This document shows positions 1-8,086 of a DNA stretch of 25,151 bases, one piece after another. Every line of letters starts with the position of its first letter. Within the stretch, counting starts at the first letter, position 1. The DNA is from a virus, in the IMG/VR virus record IMGVR_UViG_3300025151_000278, positions 1 through 25,151 of that record. One strand, given 5' to 3'. The notes below the pieces were generated by a model. It was given only the letters and a program-made list of their open reading frames with translations. It did not search any database and was not told where the DNA came from. The position numbers were made by a program, and so were the translations under genes.

Positions 1-1
1 C

Positions 2-2005
2 GATAACAAGTGGGCTGTTGCAGAATATCCTAAAGAGCTAAAGCGAATTAAAAGTATATTTGATTGGCAAACGTATCCCGATGAATTTAAAAGTAAGTGG
101 GAAGGTTATATTGACGAAGAGTTTAACAGACGTGATGGCGGGCATTGGTTTTATAATAAGGGGGTCCCTACTTATATTACTGGCACTCACTACATGTACT
201 TGCAGTGGAGTAAGATTGACGTTGGACATCCAGACTACCGTGAAGCAAACAGAATATTCTTTATTTTCTGGGAAGCATGTAAGGCTGACAAAAGAAGCTA
301 CGGAATGTGCTATCTTAAAAACAGACGGAGCGGATTCTCATTTATGGCATCAGGAGAGACAGTCAACATGGCAACAATATCAAGTGATGCTAGATTCGGT
401 ATCTTGTCAAAAACAGGTGCTGATGCAAAAAAGATGTTCACGGATAAAGTCGTACCCATCTCGGTCAACTACCCGTTTTTCTTCAAACCTATACAAGATG
501 GTATGGATAGACCGAAGACTGAATTGGCATATAGGGTTCCTGCTTCTAAGCTAACCCGTAAATCAATACAGTCGCAAGAAAAGCAAATAGAGCTTGAAGG
601 TCTTGATACAACTATTGACTGGAAAAACACGGGCGACAACTCTTATGATGGTGAAAAGCTTAAACTACTTGTGCACGACGAAAGTGGTAAGTGGGAAAGA
701 CCTGATAATATTCTAAACAACTGGCGTGTTACTAAAACAACACTGCGACTAGGTTCTAGGATTATTGGTAAGTGTATGATGGGATCAACATCTAATGCGC
801 TTGATAAAGGTGGTGACAACTTTAAAAAATTATATACCGATTCGGATGTTACTAAGCGAAATTCGAACGGCCAAACAAAGTCTGGATTATATTCTCTTTT
901 TATTCCAATGGAATGGAATTACGAAGGATTTATAGATGAATATGGTCAGCCGGTTTTTAACACACCTGAAAAAGACGTTTTAGATCCGTTTGGAGACGTT
1001 ATTGAGCAAGGTGTTATAGATTACTGGGATAACGAAGTTGAGGGTCTTAAACAAGACCAGGACGCTTTAAATGAATACTATCGCCAGTTCCCTCGTACGG
1101 AAGAACACGCATTTAGAGATGAAACAAAAAATAGTTTGTTTAATCTCGCTAAAATATACGAACAGATTGATTATAACGAAGATCTGCGTAATACTAATGT
1201 TATAACTACTGGTAACTTCCAGTGGGTAAACGGTGTAAAAGATACAAAAGTTGTATTTATGCCAACGCCTCAGGGTAGATTTAAAGTTTCTTGGATCCCA
1301 AGCGCAAATCTGCAAAACAGGCAAATAGTAAAAAATGGTGTTAGATACCCGGGTAATGAACACGTCGGCGCATTTGGTTGCGATAGTTACGACATTTCAG
1401 GAACTACCGACGGAAAGGGTTCGAAAGGAGCTTTACACGGACTCACTAAATTTACTATGGAAGATGCACCACCAAGTACATTCTTCCTCGAATATATAGC
1501 TAGGCCGCAAACCGCGGATATCTTTTTTGAAGACGTATTGATGGCCTGTGTGTTTTATGGTATGCCAATATTGGCTGAGAACAATAAACCTAGATTGCTT
1601 TACCATTTTAAAAGAAGGGGGTATAGAGGTTATTCAATGAACCGGCCCGACAGATTATGGAACAAGCTTTCTGTAACAGAAAAAGAAATAGGTGGTATAC
1701 CAAACTCTAGCGAAGATATGAAGCAAGCTCATGCTGCTGCAATTGAAATGTACGTAGATAAGTACGTTGGTTTAAACGCAGAAAATGAGTATGGTAATAT
1801 GTATTTTAATGATACATTAAACGATTGGTCAAAATTCAATATTAATAACCGTACTAAATACGATGCGTCGATTAGTTCGGGCTTAGCTATTATGGCTTGT
1901 AATAAAGAATTGTACAGACCTGTTGCTAAATTAGAAAGAAAAAAATTGAATCTCAATATAGCGAGATACCGCCAAAACGGGTTTACTTCAGAAATAATAA
2001 AATAA
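2..2005 (+). CDS. terL: Terminase large subunit (5' truncated by window edge)
   Basis: This is the packaging motor ATPase and headful/cos nuclease, which docks on the portal and pumps DNA into the prohead. The frame is open from base 2, so the true start lies outside the window; 667 residues are present, and the first internal Met is residue 65. The ATPase half shows a P-loop KNRRSGFS (residues 106-113) in which the usual lysine is Phe and a lysine sits at the first position, as in lambda gpA (KSARVGYS). Walker B is LKLLVHDE (D226, E227) and a coupling-like motif GSTSN is at 261-265. The RNase H-like nuclease half has acidic candidates D461 and D464 (GCDSYD), E526 (ILAENNKP) and D604 (YFNDT). 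The portal gene follows 3 bases after the stop, the usual terL-portal order. Motifs and context agree, so the call is firm; the nuclease residue assignment is inferred. Confidence 0.93.
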   Translation, partial: DNKWAVAEYPKELKRIKSIFDWQTYPDEFKSKWEGYIDEEFNRRDGGHWFYNKGVPTYITGTHYMYLQWSKIDVGHPDYREANRIFFIFWEACKADKRSYGMCYLKNRRSGFSFMASGETVNMATISSDARFGILSKTGADAKKMFTDKVVPISVNYPFFFKPIQDGMDRPKTELAYRVPASKLTRKSIQSQEKQIELEGLDTTIDWKNTGDNSYDGEKLKLLVHDESGKWERPDNILNNWRVTKTTLRLGSRIIGKCMMGSTSNALDKGGDNFKKLYTDSDVTKRNSNGQTKSGLYSLFIPMEWNYEGFIDEYGQPVFNTPEKDVLDPFGDVIEQGVIDYWDNEVEGLKQDQDALNEYYRQFPRTEEHAFRDETKNSLFNLAKIYEQIDYNEDLRNTNVITTGNFQWVNGVKDTKVVFMPTPQGRFKVSWIPSANLQNRQIVKNGVRYPGNEHVGAFGCDSYDISGTTDGKGSKGALHGLTKFTMEDAPPSTFFLEYIARPQTADIFFEDVLMACVFYGMPILAENNKPRLLYHFKRRGYRGYSMNRPDRLWNKLSVTEKEIGGIPNSSEDMKQAHAAAIEMYVDKYVGLNAENEYGNMYFNDTLNDWSKFNINNRTKYDASISSGLAIMACNKELYRPVAKLERKKLNLNIARYRQNGFTSEIIK

Positions 2006-2008
2006 TTT

Positions 2009-4438
2009 ATGGCTAACTCAGTTATAAACAGTGCTTTTCCTAGCCAGGTCGTAAGTGACACTGAGAAAATGTCTTCCGACTATGGGCTTAAGGTTGCAAG
2101 AGCTATTCAAAACGAATGGTTTTCAAGCAATTCTGGCACGTCTCGATATAGAAGCAACCAAAACACATTTCATAATTTAAGGTTGTACGCGAGAGGAGAG
2201 CAAAGCATACAAAAATACAAAGATGAATTATCGGTAAACGGCGATTTATCTTATTTAAACCTAGATTGGAAGCCGGTGCCTATCTTGTCTAAATTTGTAG
2301 ACATTGTGGTTAACGGTATTGCCGAAAGATCATTTGATCTAAAAGCATATTCGCAAGATCCATATGGCGTAAGCAAGCGCACAAAATATATGGAGTCTAT
2401 TATTCGTGACCTGCAAACTAAAGAGCTAAACGAATTTGCGCAGAAAGAATTTGGCATGAACTTGTTCGAAAACAATCCCGAACAATTACCGGATTCAAAA
2501 GAAGAACTTGAGTTGCACATGCAGCTAAGCTATAAGCAAGGCGTTGAAATTGCGGAAGAAACAGCGATTAATACATTGCTTGACGGTAACAATTATGGTT
2601 TAACCAAAAAGCGTTTGTATTACGACTTAACAACTTTAGGTATTGCTGCGGTTAAAAACAGCTTTACACAATCGGAAGGTGTTAAGGTAGAGTATGTTGA
2701 TCCAGCATATTTAGTGCATTCTTATAGCGAATCACCTTATTTTGAAGACATATATTATGTAGGTGAAGTTAAGTTTGTGCCGCTAAACGAATTAAAAAAG
2801 CAATTCCCCGACTTAGACGAGGGTGCTTTAGAAAAAATACAGCAACAAGGGACTAAAAATTATAGCGCTGGTTATGATCAATCGTTGACTAACTATGATG
2901 TACGTGACCATAATGTTGTGCAGGTGTTGTACTTTAACTATAAGACTTACATGAATGAAGTATATAAAGTTAAAGAAACATCTACGGGTGCCTCTAAAAT
3001 TATTGTAAGAGACGATCAGTTTGATCCGCCTGTTGAGGTTATGGAAGGCCAATACGGTAAAATGGCTCGCTCATTAGAAGTATTGTACGAAGGTGTGCTT
3101 GTGTTGGGCACAGACATGCTGCTTCAATGGGAAATGGCTAAAAACATGATGCGTCCTAAGAGTGACCATGCTAAGGTTAAAATGAATTATAGTATTGTGG
3201 CCCCTCGTATGTATAAAGGTAGAATTGAATCTATCGTAAGCCGTTGTACCGGTTTTGCGGATATGATTCAAATTACACATCTTAAGATGCAGCAGGTGCT
3301 AAGCAAGATGATGCCAGACGGCGTTTATATGGACGCTGACGGTCTTGCTGAAATTGATTTAGGTAACGGCACAAATTATAACCCGCAAGAAGCACTTAAC
3401 ATGTTCTTCCAAACAGGTTCTGTTATTGGGCGTTCATTTACCAGTGAAGGTGATATGAATCCAGGTAAAGTGCCAATACAACCGCTACAAACCGGCGCGG
3501 GTGGGCAAAAGCTACAAACACTTATCCAGACATATAACTATTATCTGCAAATGATTCGTGACGTAACGGGTCTAAACGAAGCACGTGATGGTTCTATGCC
3601 TGATTCGAGAACACTAGTTGGTGTGCAAAAGCTTGCGGCAGCAAACTCAAATACAGCTACGCGCCATATTCTTGATGCTGGTTTATTCTTAACAGCGGAG
3701 ACTGCGGAATGTTTATCTTTGCGTATTTCTGATATTATTGAATTTGATCCTGCACGTGAGGCGTTTATACAAAAAATTGGTGGCCATAATGTAGCAACAT
3801 TAGGGGAGCTTGAAGATTTGCACTTGCATGATTTTGGTATTGTGCTAGAACTTGCACCGGATGAAGAAGAAAAAGCATTGTTGGAAAACAATATACAAAC
3901 AGCCCTTTCGGCCGGTCTTATTGATCTTGACGATGCAATTGATATTCGCGAAGTACGAAACCTAAAACTTGCTAATCAATTGTTAAAGCTACGCCGTAAA
4001 AAGAAAGGCGAGCGAGACCAAGCGATGCAACAACAAAATATGCAGGCACAAGCGCAAGCAAACGCACAGGCACAACAAGTTGCGGCGCAGGCAGAAATGC
4101 AGAAAGACCAGGCGGCTTTCCAAACAAAAGCGCAGCTTGAGCAAATTAAAGGGCAAATTGAGCAACAACGCATAGATAAAGAGGTTGAGGCTAAGATGCA
4201 GCTAATGCAACTTGAGTTCCAATACAATATGCAGCTAAAAGGCGTTGAGGTTGATGCGGCTAAGTCTAAGATCAAAGAAACAGAAGATCGCAAAGACGAA
4301 AGAACTAAAATACAAGCATCGCAGCAAAGCGAGCTTATTGAGCAAAGACAAAAGGAAACACCTCCAAAACGTTTTGAATCAGGAGGTAATGACATCTTAG
4401 GCGGTGGTTTCGGTTTAGGAACCTTTGAACCTAAGTAA
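2009..4438 (+). CDS. Portal protein
   Basis: This is likely the dodecameric portal that sits at one capsid vertex, docks TerL and carries the tail neck. The call rests on its place directly after terL and before scaffold and capsid genes, on its length (809 residues, at the large end for portals and similar to podovirus/crAss-like portals), and on a mixed alpha/beta body. The segment near residues 510-560 (MIRDVTGLNEARDGS, then an Ala/Asn/Thr-rich helix) is typical of portal stem regions. From about residue 665 to 790 the chain becomes a Lys-rich and then Gln/Ala-rich coiled coil, ending in a Gly-rich tail (GGNDILGGGFGLG). Such a tail may form the portal barrel or crown inside the head. The start ATG has no Shine-Dalgarno, only an A/T leader. 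No frameshift is seen. Family assignment is by context and general resemblance, not by a strict motif. Confidence 0.88.
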   Translation: MANSVINSAFPSQVVSDTEKMSSDYGLKVARAIQNEWFSSNSGTSRYRSNQNTFHNLRLYARGEQSIQKYKDELSVNGDLSYLNLDWKPVPILSKFVDIVVNGIAERSFDLKAYSQDPYGVSKRTKYMESIIRDLQTKELNEFAQKEFGMNLFENNPEQLPDSKEELELHMQLSYKQGVEIAEETAINTLLDGNNYGLTKKRLYYDLTTLGIAAVKNSFTQSEGVKVEYVDPAYLVHSYSESPYFEDIYYVGEVKFVPLNELKKQFPDLDEGALEKIQQQGTKNYSAGYDQSLTNYDVRDHNVVQVLYFNYKTYMNEVYKVKETSTGASKIIVRDDQFDPPVEVMEGQYGKMARSLEVLYEGVLVLGTDMLLQWEMAKNMMRPKSDHAKVKMNYSIVAPRMYKGRIESIVSRCTGFADMIQITHLKMQQVLSKMMPDGVYMDADGLAEIDLGNGTNYNPQEALNMFFQTGSVIGRSFTSEGDMNPGKVPIQPLQTGAGGQKLQTLIQTYNYYLQMIRDVTGLNEARDGSMPDSRTLVGVQKLAAANSNTATRHILDAGLFLTAETAECLSLRISDIIEFDPAREAFIQKIGGHNVATLGELEDLHLHDFGIVLELAPDEEEKALLENNIQTALSAGLIDLDDAIDIREVRNLKLANQLLKLRRKKKGERDQAMQQQNMQAQAQANAQAQQVAAQAEMQKDQAAFQTKAQLEQIKGQIEQQRIDKEVEAKMQLMQLEFQYNMQLKGVEVDAAKSKIKETEDRKDERTKIQASQQSELIEQRQKETPPKRFESGGNDILGGGFGLGTFEPK

Positions 4439-4441
4439 TAA

Positions 4442-4449
4442 TATATTTG
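4442..4449 (+). promoter_or_regulatory. Possible Bacteroidota-type -7 box
   Basis: TATATTTG fits the Bacteroidota -7 consensus TAnnTTTG and lies in the 33-base gap between the portal and scaffold-like genes. A TTTG at 4424-4427 could be the -33 element, but its 14-base spacing is shorter than the usual 19-21. It is the only exact match seen in the intergenic gaps. The call is tentative because AT-rich sequence produces this word easily. Confidence 0.25.
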
Positions 4450-4471
4450 TACAATTTTATAATATTATATC

Positions 4472-5647
4472 ATGAGTGAAGAAACTAACACCACATCGCC
4501 TGTGTCAACGGGTGATGATGGAATTATTAAAGTAGACCTAAGAGCAAATGCCGTTCAAGAGCAAAGCGCAGATGAGGTTCCTGTACGCGACGAACCCGCA
4601 GCTGGCGAAGAAGTACCAGTCGAAAACGTCGAAGAAACAAATGCAGAATCTGCCGGAGAAGAAAGCCCCGTTCAAGATGAACAGCCCGCTGCAGAAGTAC
4701 AAGAAGTAGAAGAGCCTGTATTACAGGAAATTACTGAAGAAGAGGTTGAACAAGCGGCTGAGCAACTGGAAGAAGAAGTTGTTGAAGCTGTTGAGGAAGC
4801 AGCACAATCGGGTGTTGAGCTTCCAGAAAATATTCAAAAAGTTGTAGACTTTATGAATGACACGGGCGGCACATTAGAAGACTACGTGCGCCTTAATACG
4901 GATTACGGCCAGCTAAACGAAGATCAATTACTTCGCGAATACTACCAAGCTACTAATCCGCATTTAGACAAAGAAGATATTGATTTTATGCTTGAAGACA
5001 AGTTTTCCTATGAGGAAGACGTTGACGACGATCGTGAAATCCGCCGTAAGAAAGTTGAGCGTAAACAAGCACTAGCAAATGCGCAAAGCCATCTTGAAGG
5101 CATGAAGTCTAAATATTACGAAGAAATTAAAGCGGGTTCTCGTTTGAACCCCGAACAGCAAAAAGCGGTTGAGTTTTTTAATCGCTATAATAAAGAGAGT
5201 GCAGAAACTGCTGCCATGGCTGAACGCCAAGCAACGCGTTTTAAAATGGAAAGCGATAAAGTATTCGACAAAGGTTTTCAAGGGTTTGATTACAAAGTCG
5301 GAGACAAAACTTATCGCTTTAAAGTTAAAGACGCTGAGCAGGTTAAAAGTACCCAAAGCGACATTAATAACTTTGTCAAGAAGTTCTTGAATGAAAAGAA
5401 TGAAATGTCAGATGCTAAGGGTTACCACAAATCATTGTTCACTGCCATGAACGCCGACCAAGTTGCTCAACACTTTTATGAGCAAGGCAAAGCCGATGCA
5501 ATGAAAGATAGTATGGCACGCACGAAGAACGTCAATATGGATCCGAGAGGGACTCATGAAAAAGTTACGACTGCAAACGGGTGGACCATCAGAGCGGTAA
5601 ACGACGGTGAAAGCACTTCTAAACTCAAGGTTAAGTTTAAAAAATAA
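4472..5647 (+). CDS. Probable capsid scaffolding (assembly) protein
   Basis: A 391-residue protein sits between portal and major capsid genes, the usual place for the scaffold that guides shell assembly and then leaves or is degraded. The first 115 residues are strongly acidic and low-complexity (many Glu/Asp, Val, Ala and Pro). The middle (about 120-260) is predicted helical, with clustered charges such as DREIRRKKVERKQ and likely coiled coil. The C-terminus is basic (KLKVKFKK), which fits the scaffold pattern of a charged C-terminal capsid-binding tail. A conserved-looking block TLEDYVRLNTDY lies at about 135-146. No protease motif was found, so it is not obviously a prohead protease fusion. 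The leader is A/T-rich and ends ATTATATC directly before ATG. Function is inferred from position and composition. Confidence 0.65.
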   Translation: MSEETNTTSPVSTGDDGIIKVDLRANAVQEQSADEVPVRDEPAAGEEVPVENVEETNAESAGEESPVQDEQPAAEVQEVEEPVLQEITEEEVEQAAEQLEEEVVEAVEEAAQSGVELPENIQKVVDFMNDTGGTLEDYVRLNTDYGQLNEDQLLREYYQATNPHLDKEDIDFMLEDKFSYEEDVDDDREIRRKKVERKQALANAQSHLEGMKSKYYEEIKAGSRLNPEQQKAVEFFNRYNKESAETAAMAERQATRFKMESDKVFDKGFQGFDYKVGDKTYRFKVKDAEQVKSTQSDINNFVKKFLNEKNEMSDAKGYHKSLFTAMNADQVAQHFYEQGKADAMKDSMARTKNVNMDPRGTHEKVTTANGWTIRAVNDGESTSKLKVKFKK

Positions 5648-5669
5648 TTCATTAAAAAATAATTAAACA

Positions 5670-7088
5670 ATGAGTTTTGCAACGTCGCCAAGTACTTTGG
5701 CTAACTTAGCTCACCTAACTCCACGTCCTGTTAAGGGCTTGTTTGGTGACAACTATTTGTCTGTGGCTGACATGGACTTTACACAACAATTCCTTCCTGA
5801 GGTATACGAGAAAGAAGTAGAGCGCTTCGGTAATCGTACAATCTCCGGATTCTTGCGCATGGTTGGTGCAGAAATGCCTATGGCTTCTGACCGCGTGGTA
5901 TGGCAAGAGCAAGGACGTCTTCACATCGCATATGACGACGTAACTGTCGATGCTGATGGTGATGCACTTACTTTGCCTTCTGGCCACTTAATCGGCGCAG
6001 GTATGACTTTGGTAGTATCTAAAGGATACGTTACGCACAAAGCATACGTTACTTCTGTATCTGGTACTACTGTAAACATCGCTGTTTACGATACTTCAGA
6101 TGCTAACTTGAGCGCTACTTTTGATTCAGCTACTGATGCAAAAGTATTCGTTTACGGTTCTGAGTACACTAAAGGATCAAGCGGTGCTGGTAATTCTATC
6201 GACGCTTCTTTCACAACTTTTGACAACAAACCAATCATCTTGCGCGACAAGTACAATGTGAAAGGTTCTGATGTTGCTCAAATTGGTTGGGTTGAAGTAA
6301 CAACTGAAGCTGGTACTTCTGGTTACCTATGGTACTTGAAGTCTGAGCACGAGTCTCGTCTACGTTTCGAAGACTACCTAGAAATGAGCATGGTTGAAGC
6401 TGAGAAAGCTCAGTCTACTATCAACCAAGGTTCTGGATTCGGTAACACTGCTCAGATTGAAGGATCTGAAGGTTTGTTTGCTGCTCTAGAGTCTCGCGGT
6501 TTGGTATTCAACGACCAAGACTTTAACAACACTACTGGTTTGACTGGTTTGGGTGACTTCGACGTTATCCTTCAGGAATTGGATAAGCAAGGTGCTATCG
6601 AAGAGAACATGATGTTCTTGGATCGTCGCACTGCTTTGGATGTTGACAACATGCTTGCTCGCGCTAACAACTACGGTAGCGGTGGCACTTCTTACGGTGT
6701 GTTTGACAACTCTGAAGATATGGCTTTGAACCTAGGATTCTCTGGTTTCCGTCGTGGTTCTTACGATTTCTACAAAACTGACTGGAAATACTTGAACGAC
6801 TCTACAACTCGTGGTAGCATTGCTGACATCGAGGGTGTTATTGTTCCTGCAGGTACTTCTACAGTATACGACCAAGTGTTGGGTCAGAACATTTCTCGTC
6901 CATTCTTGCACGTGCGTTACCGCGCTTCTGAAGCAGAAGATCGTCGCATGAAGTCTTGGGTGACTGGTTCTGTAGGTGGTAACTACACAAGCGACGCTGA
7001 TGAAATGAACGTACACTTCCTTTCTGAGCGTGCACTTTGTGTTCAAGCTGCTAACAACTTCGTATTGTTGAAGAAAACTACTGCCTAA
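5670..7088 (+). CDS. Major capsid protein
   Basis: This is the likely HK97-fold shell protein, 472 residues, following the scaffold-like gene. Residues 1-80 include a helix-rich segment (FTQQFLPEVYEKEVERFGNR, about 35-54) and SDRVVWQEQGR near 73-83, which resembles capsid proteins of marine and crAss-like phages. Residues about 88-175 form a Gly/Thr/Val-rich beta insertion that could be an I-domain. The block SEHESRLRFEDYLEMSMVEAEK (about 225-246) looks like the long spine or P-domain helix. The C-terminal third carries YRASEAEDRRMKSW and a final beta strand. Codon choice is more uniform than in neighbours (mostly AAC for Asn, ACT for Thr, TTG for Leu, GGT for Gly), as expected of the most highly expressed virion gene. 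A GC-rich hairpin follows the stop. No autocatalytic crosslinking residues were assigned. Confidence 0.9.
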   Translation: MSFATSPSTLANLAHLTPRPVKGLFGDNYLSVADMDFTQQFLPEVYEKEVERFGNRTISGFLRMVGAEMPMASDRVVWQEQGRLHIAYDDVTVDADGDALTLPSGHLIGAGMTLVVSKGYVTHKAYVTSVSGTTVNIAVYDTSDANLSATFDSATDAKVFVYGSEYTKGSSGAGNSIDASFTTFDNKPIILRDKYNVKGSDVAQIGWVEVTTEAGTSGYLWYLKSEHESRLRFEDYLEMSMVEAEKAQSTINQGSGFGNTAQIEGSEGLFAALESRGLVFNDQDFNNTTGLTGLGDFDVILQELDKQGAIEENMMFLDRRTALDVDNMLARANNYGSGGTSYGVFDNSEDMALNLGFSGFRRGSYDFYKTDWKYLNDSTTRGSIADIEGVIVPAGTSTVYDQVLGQNISRPFLHVRYRASEAEDRRMKSWVTGSVGGNYTSDADEMNVHFLSERALCVQAANNFVLLKKTTA

Positions 7089-7104
7089 TTAGCATAGTTA
7101 TAAT

Positions 7105-7160
7105 ATTGCCCTCGCCCTTGTGGCGGGGGTAATTATTACCTTTATTTAATTTTATTATAT
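7105..7160 (+). terminator. Terminator-like GC-rich hairpin after the capsid gene
   Basis: Bases 7105-7116 pair with 7122-7133 (12 bp, with two G-U pairs: T7112-G7126 and G7108-T7130) around a 5-base CTTGT loop. The core CCCTCGCC/GGCGGGGG is far more GC-rich than its surroundings. It is followed by T-rich sequence up to 7160, although the T run is broken (TATTACCTTTATTTAATTTT). It probably ends or attenuates transcription after the capsid gene, or protects its mRNA 3' end. The structure is seen in the sequence; termination is inferred. Confidence 0.7.
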
Positions 7161-7161
7161 C

Positions 7162-8016
7162 ATGGCACAAGCTAAAAAACCTGCGGCTAAAAAAGCTGCA
7201 CCAAAAACTACACCCGCGCCTGCGGTTGTTGAACAAACAGTGGCTGCACCTGTAAGTGCACCTACACCACCTCAAGATACTTGGGAATATAAAGATCGTT
7301 TATACGAAATTACTTCTGGTCGTAAACCCTTAGTGTTTACATTGCCGACAGTACACTCTTCACGAACGCCTTTATTATTTTTTGATAAAGAAAAAGGCTA
7401 TCAACGTGAATTACGCTATGCAACTAATCAGTCTTCACCTTTTGTAGATGAACAAGAAGGAACTGCAACATTAGGACGCATTGTGTTTAGAGACGGTATT
7501 CTTCGCGTACCAAAAGAAAATATAGCACTGCAAAAAATGCTTTCTTTGTACCACCCTTATATGCTTGATGGACGTATAATGGAATATAAGCCAGAGCAGA
7601 TCGCTGAAAACGAAACCGACTGGATTGAACTAGAGCTTGAAGCAATGACAGTTGCTAAATCTATGGATGTAGATGAAGCTGAGGCAATCTTAAGAGCTCA
7701 ATACGGCTCAAAATCGGTATCTGAGGCCTCTTCTAAGGAGCTTAAACGCGATTTACTTATATTTGCTCGTCGTCAACCTAATTTGTTCTTAGATTTAGCG
7801 AATGACGATAACGTAATGTTGAGAAACATCGGTATTCGAGCAACAGAAATGGGAATTGTTGTGTTATCACAAGATCAACGAACCTTTACGTTCGGAAGTA
7901 ACGGACGAAAATTGTTGACAGTACCATTTAATGAACACCCATACTCAGCTCTTGCTGCTTACTTTAAAACAGATGAGGGCATGGAGGTATTACGAGCCGT
8001 AGAGAAACAGCTATAA
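7162..8016 (+). CDS. Unrecognised virion-module protein with Lys/Ala/Pro-rich N-terminus
   Basis: I do not recognise this 284-residue protein with certainty. The first 37 residues are low-complexity and basic (AQAKKPAAKKAAPK, then Ala/Pro/Val), like histone H1 tails, so they may be a flexible DNA-contacting or capsid-anchoring arm. Residues 40-135 look like mixed alpha/beta (RTPLLFFDKEKGYQRELRYA, then DEQEGTATLGRIVFRDG). Residues 145-285 are more helical, with a Leu- and Arg-rich segment (SSKELKRDLLIFARRQPNLF) and a last part that could be a small winged-helix-like fold. It lies between the capsid and connector genes, separated from both by hairpins. A role as decoration, head-completion or regulatory protein is possible, and nothing decides between them. 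No signal peptide or membrane segment is visible. Its leader shares the ATTATATC-ATG ending with the scaffold gene. Confidence 0.8.
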   Translation: MAQAKKPAAKKAAPKTTPAPAVVEQTVAAPVSAPTPPQDTWEYKDRLYEITSGRKPLVFTLPTVHSSRTPLLFFDKEKGYQRELRYATNQSSPFVDEQEGTATLGRIVFRDGILRVPKENIALQKMLSLYHPYMLDGRIMEYKPEQIAENETDWIELELEAMTVAKSMDVDEAEAILRAQYGSKSVSEASSKELKRDLLIFARRQPNLFLDLANDDNVMLRNIGIRATEMGIVVLSQDQRTFTFGSNGRKLLTVPFNEHPYSALAAYFKTDEGMEVLRAVEKQL

Positions 8017-8027
8017 TACATACTTTT

Positions 8028-8063
8028 TGTGATTAGGCTGCTGTAACAGGCGGCCTAATTACA
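8028..8063 (+). promoter_or_regulatory. Strong intergenic hairpin without a T tract
   Basis: Bases 8028-8041 pair with 8050-8063: a 14-bp stem with two G-U wobbles (8031-8060 and 8039-8052) and an 8-base loop, TGTAACAG. It lies in the 70-base gap before the connector gene at 8087. The T run (TTTTT) is on the upstream side and the downstream side is A-rich, the reverse of a normal terminator. It may be an mRNA processing, stabilising or translation-control element for the downstream operon. The pairing is seen directly; the role is unknown. Confidence 0.55.
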
Positions 8064-8086
8064 TAATATAGATAAATAAATAAAAA

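Noticed and set aside
60-554. 164-residue + strand open frame at the left edge
   Set aside because: It overlaps the terminase frame, which is open from base 2 and carries the P-loop; this frame has no recognisable motif and no separate leader.
3976-4395. 139-residue Cys/Ser-rich open frame on the - strand
   Set aside because: It is the antisense of the Gln/Ala-rich portal tail; repeated CAA/GCA codons read backwards give Cys, Leu and Ala without stops.
4472-5647. Scaffold-like gene as a prohead protease fusion
   Set aside because: No Ser-His-Asp/Glu protease pattern was seen; the sequence is acidic low-complexity plus helices.
8028-8063. Hairpin as an intrinsic terminator
   Set aside because: The stem is strong but has no T tract on the 3' side for either strand, so it is listed as an unassigned RNA element.
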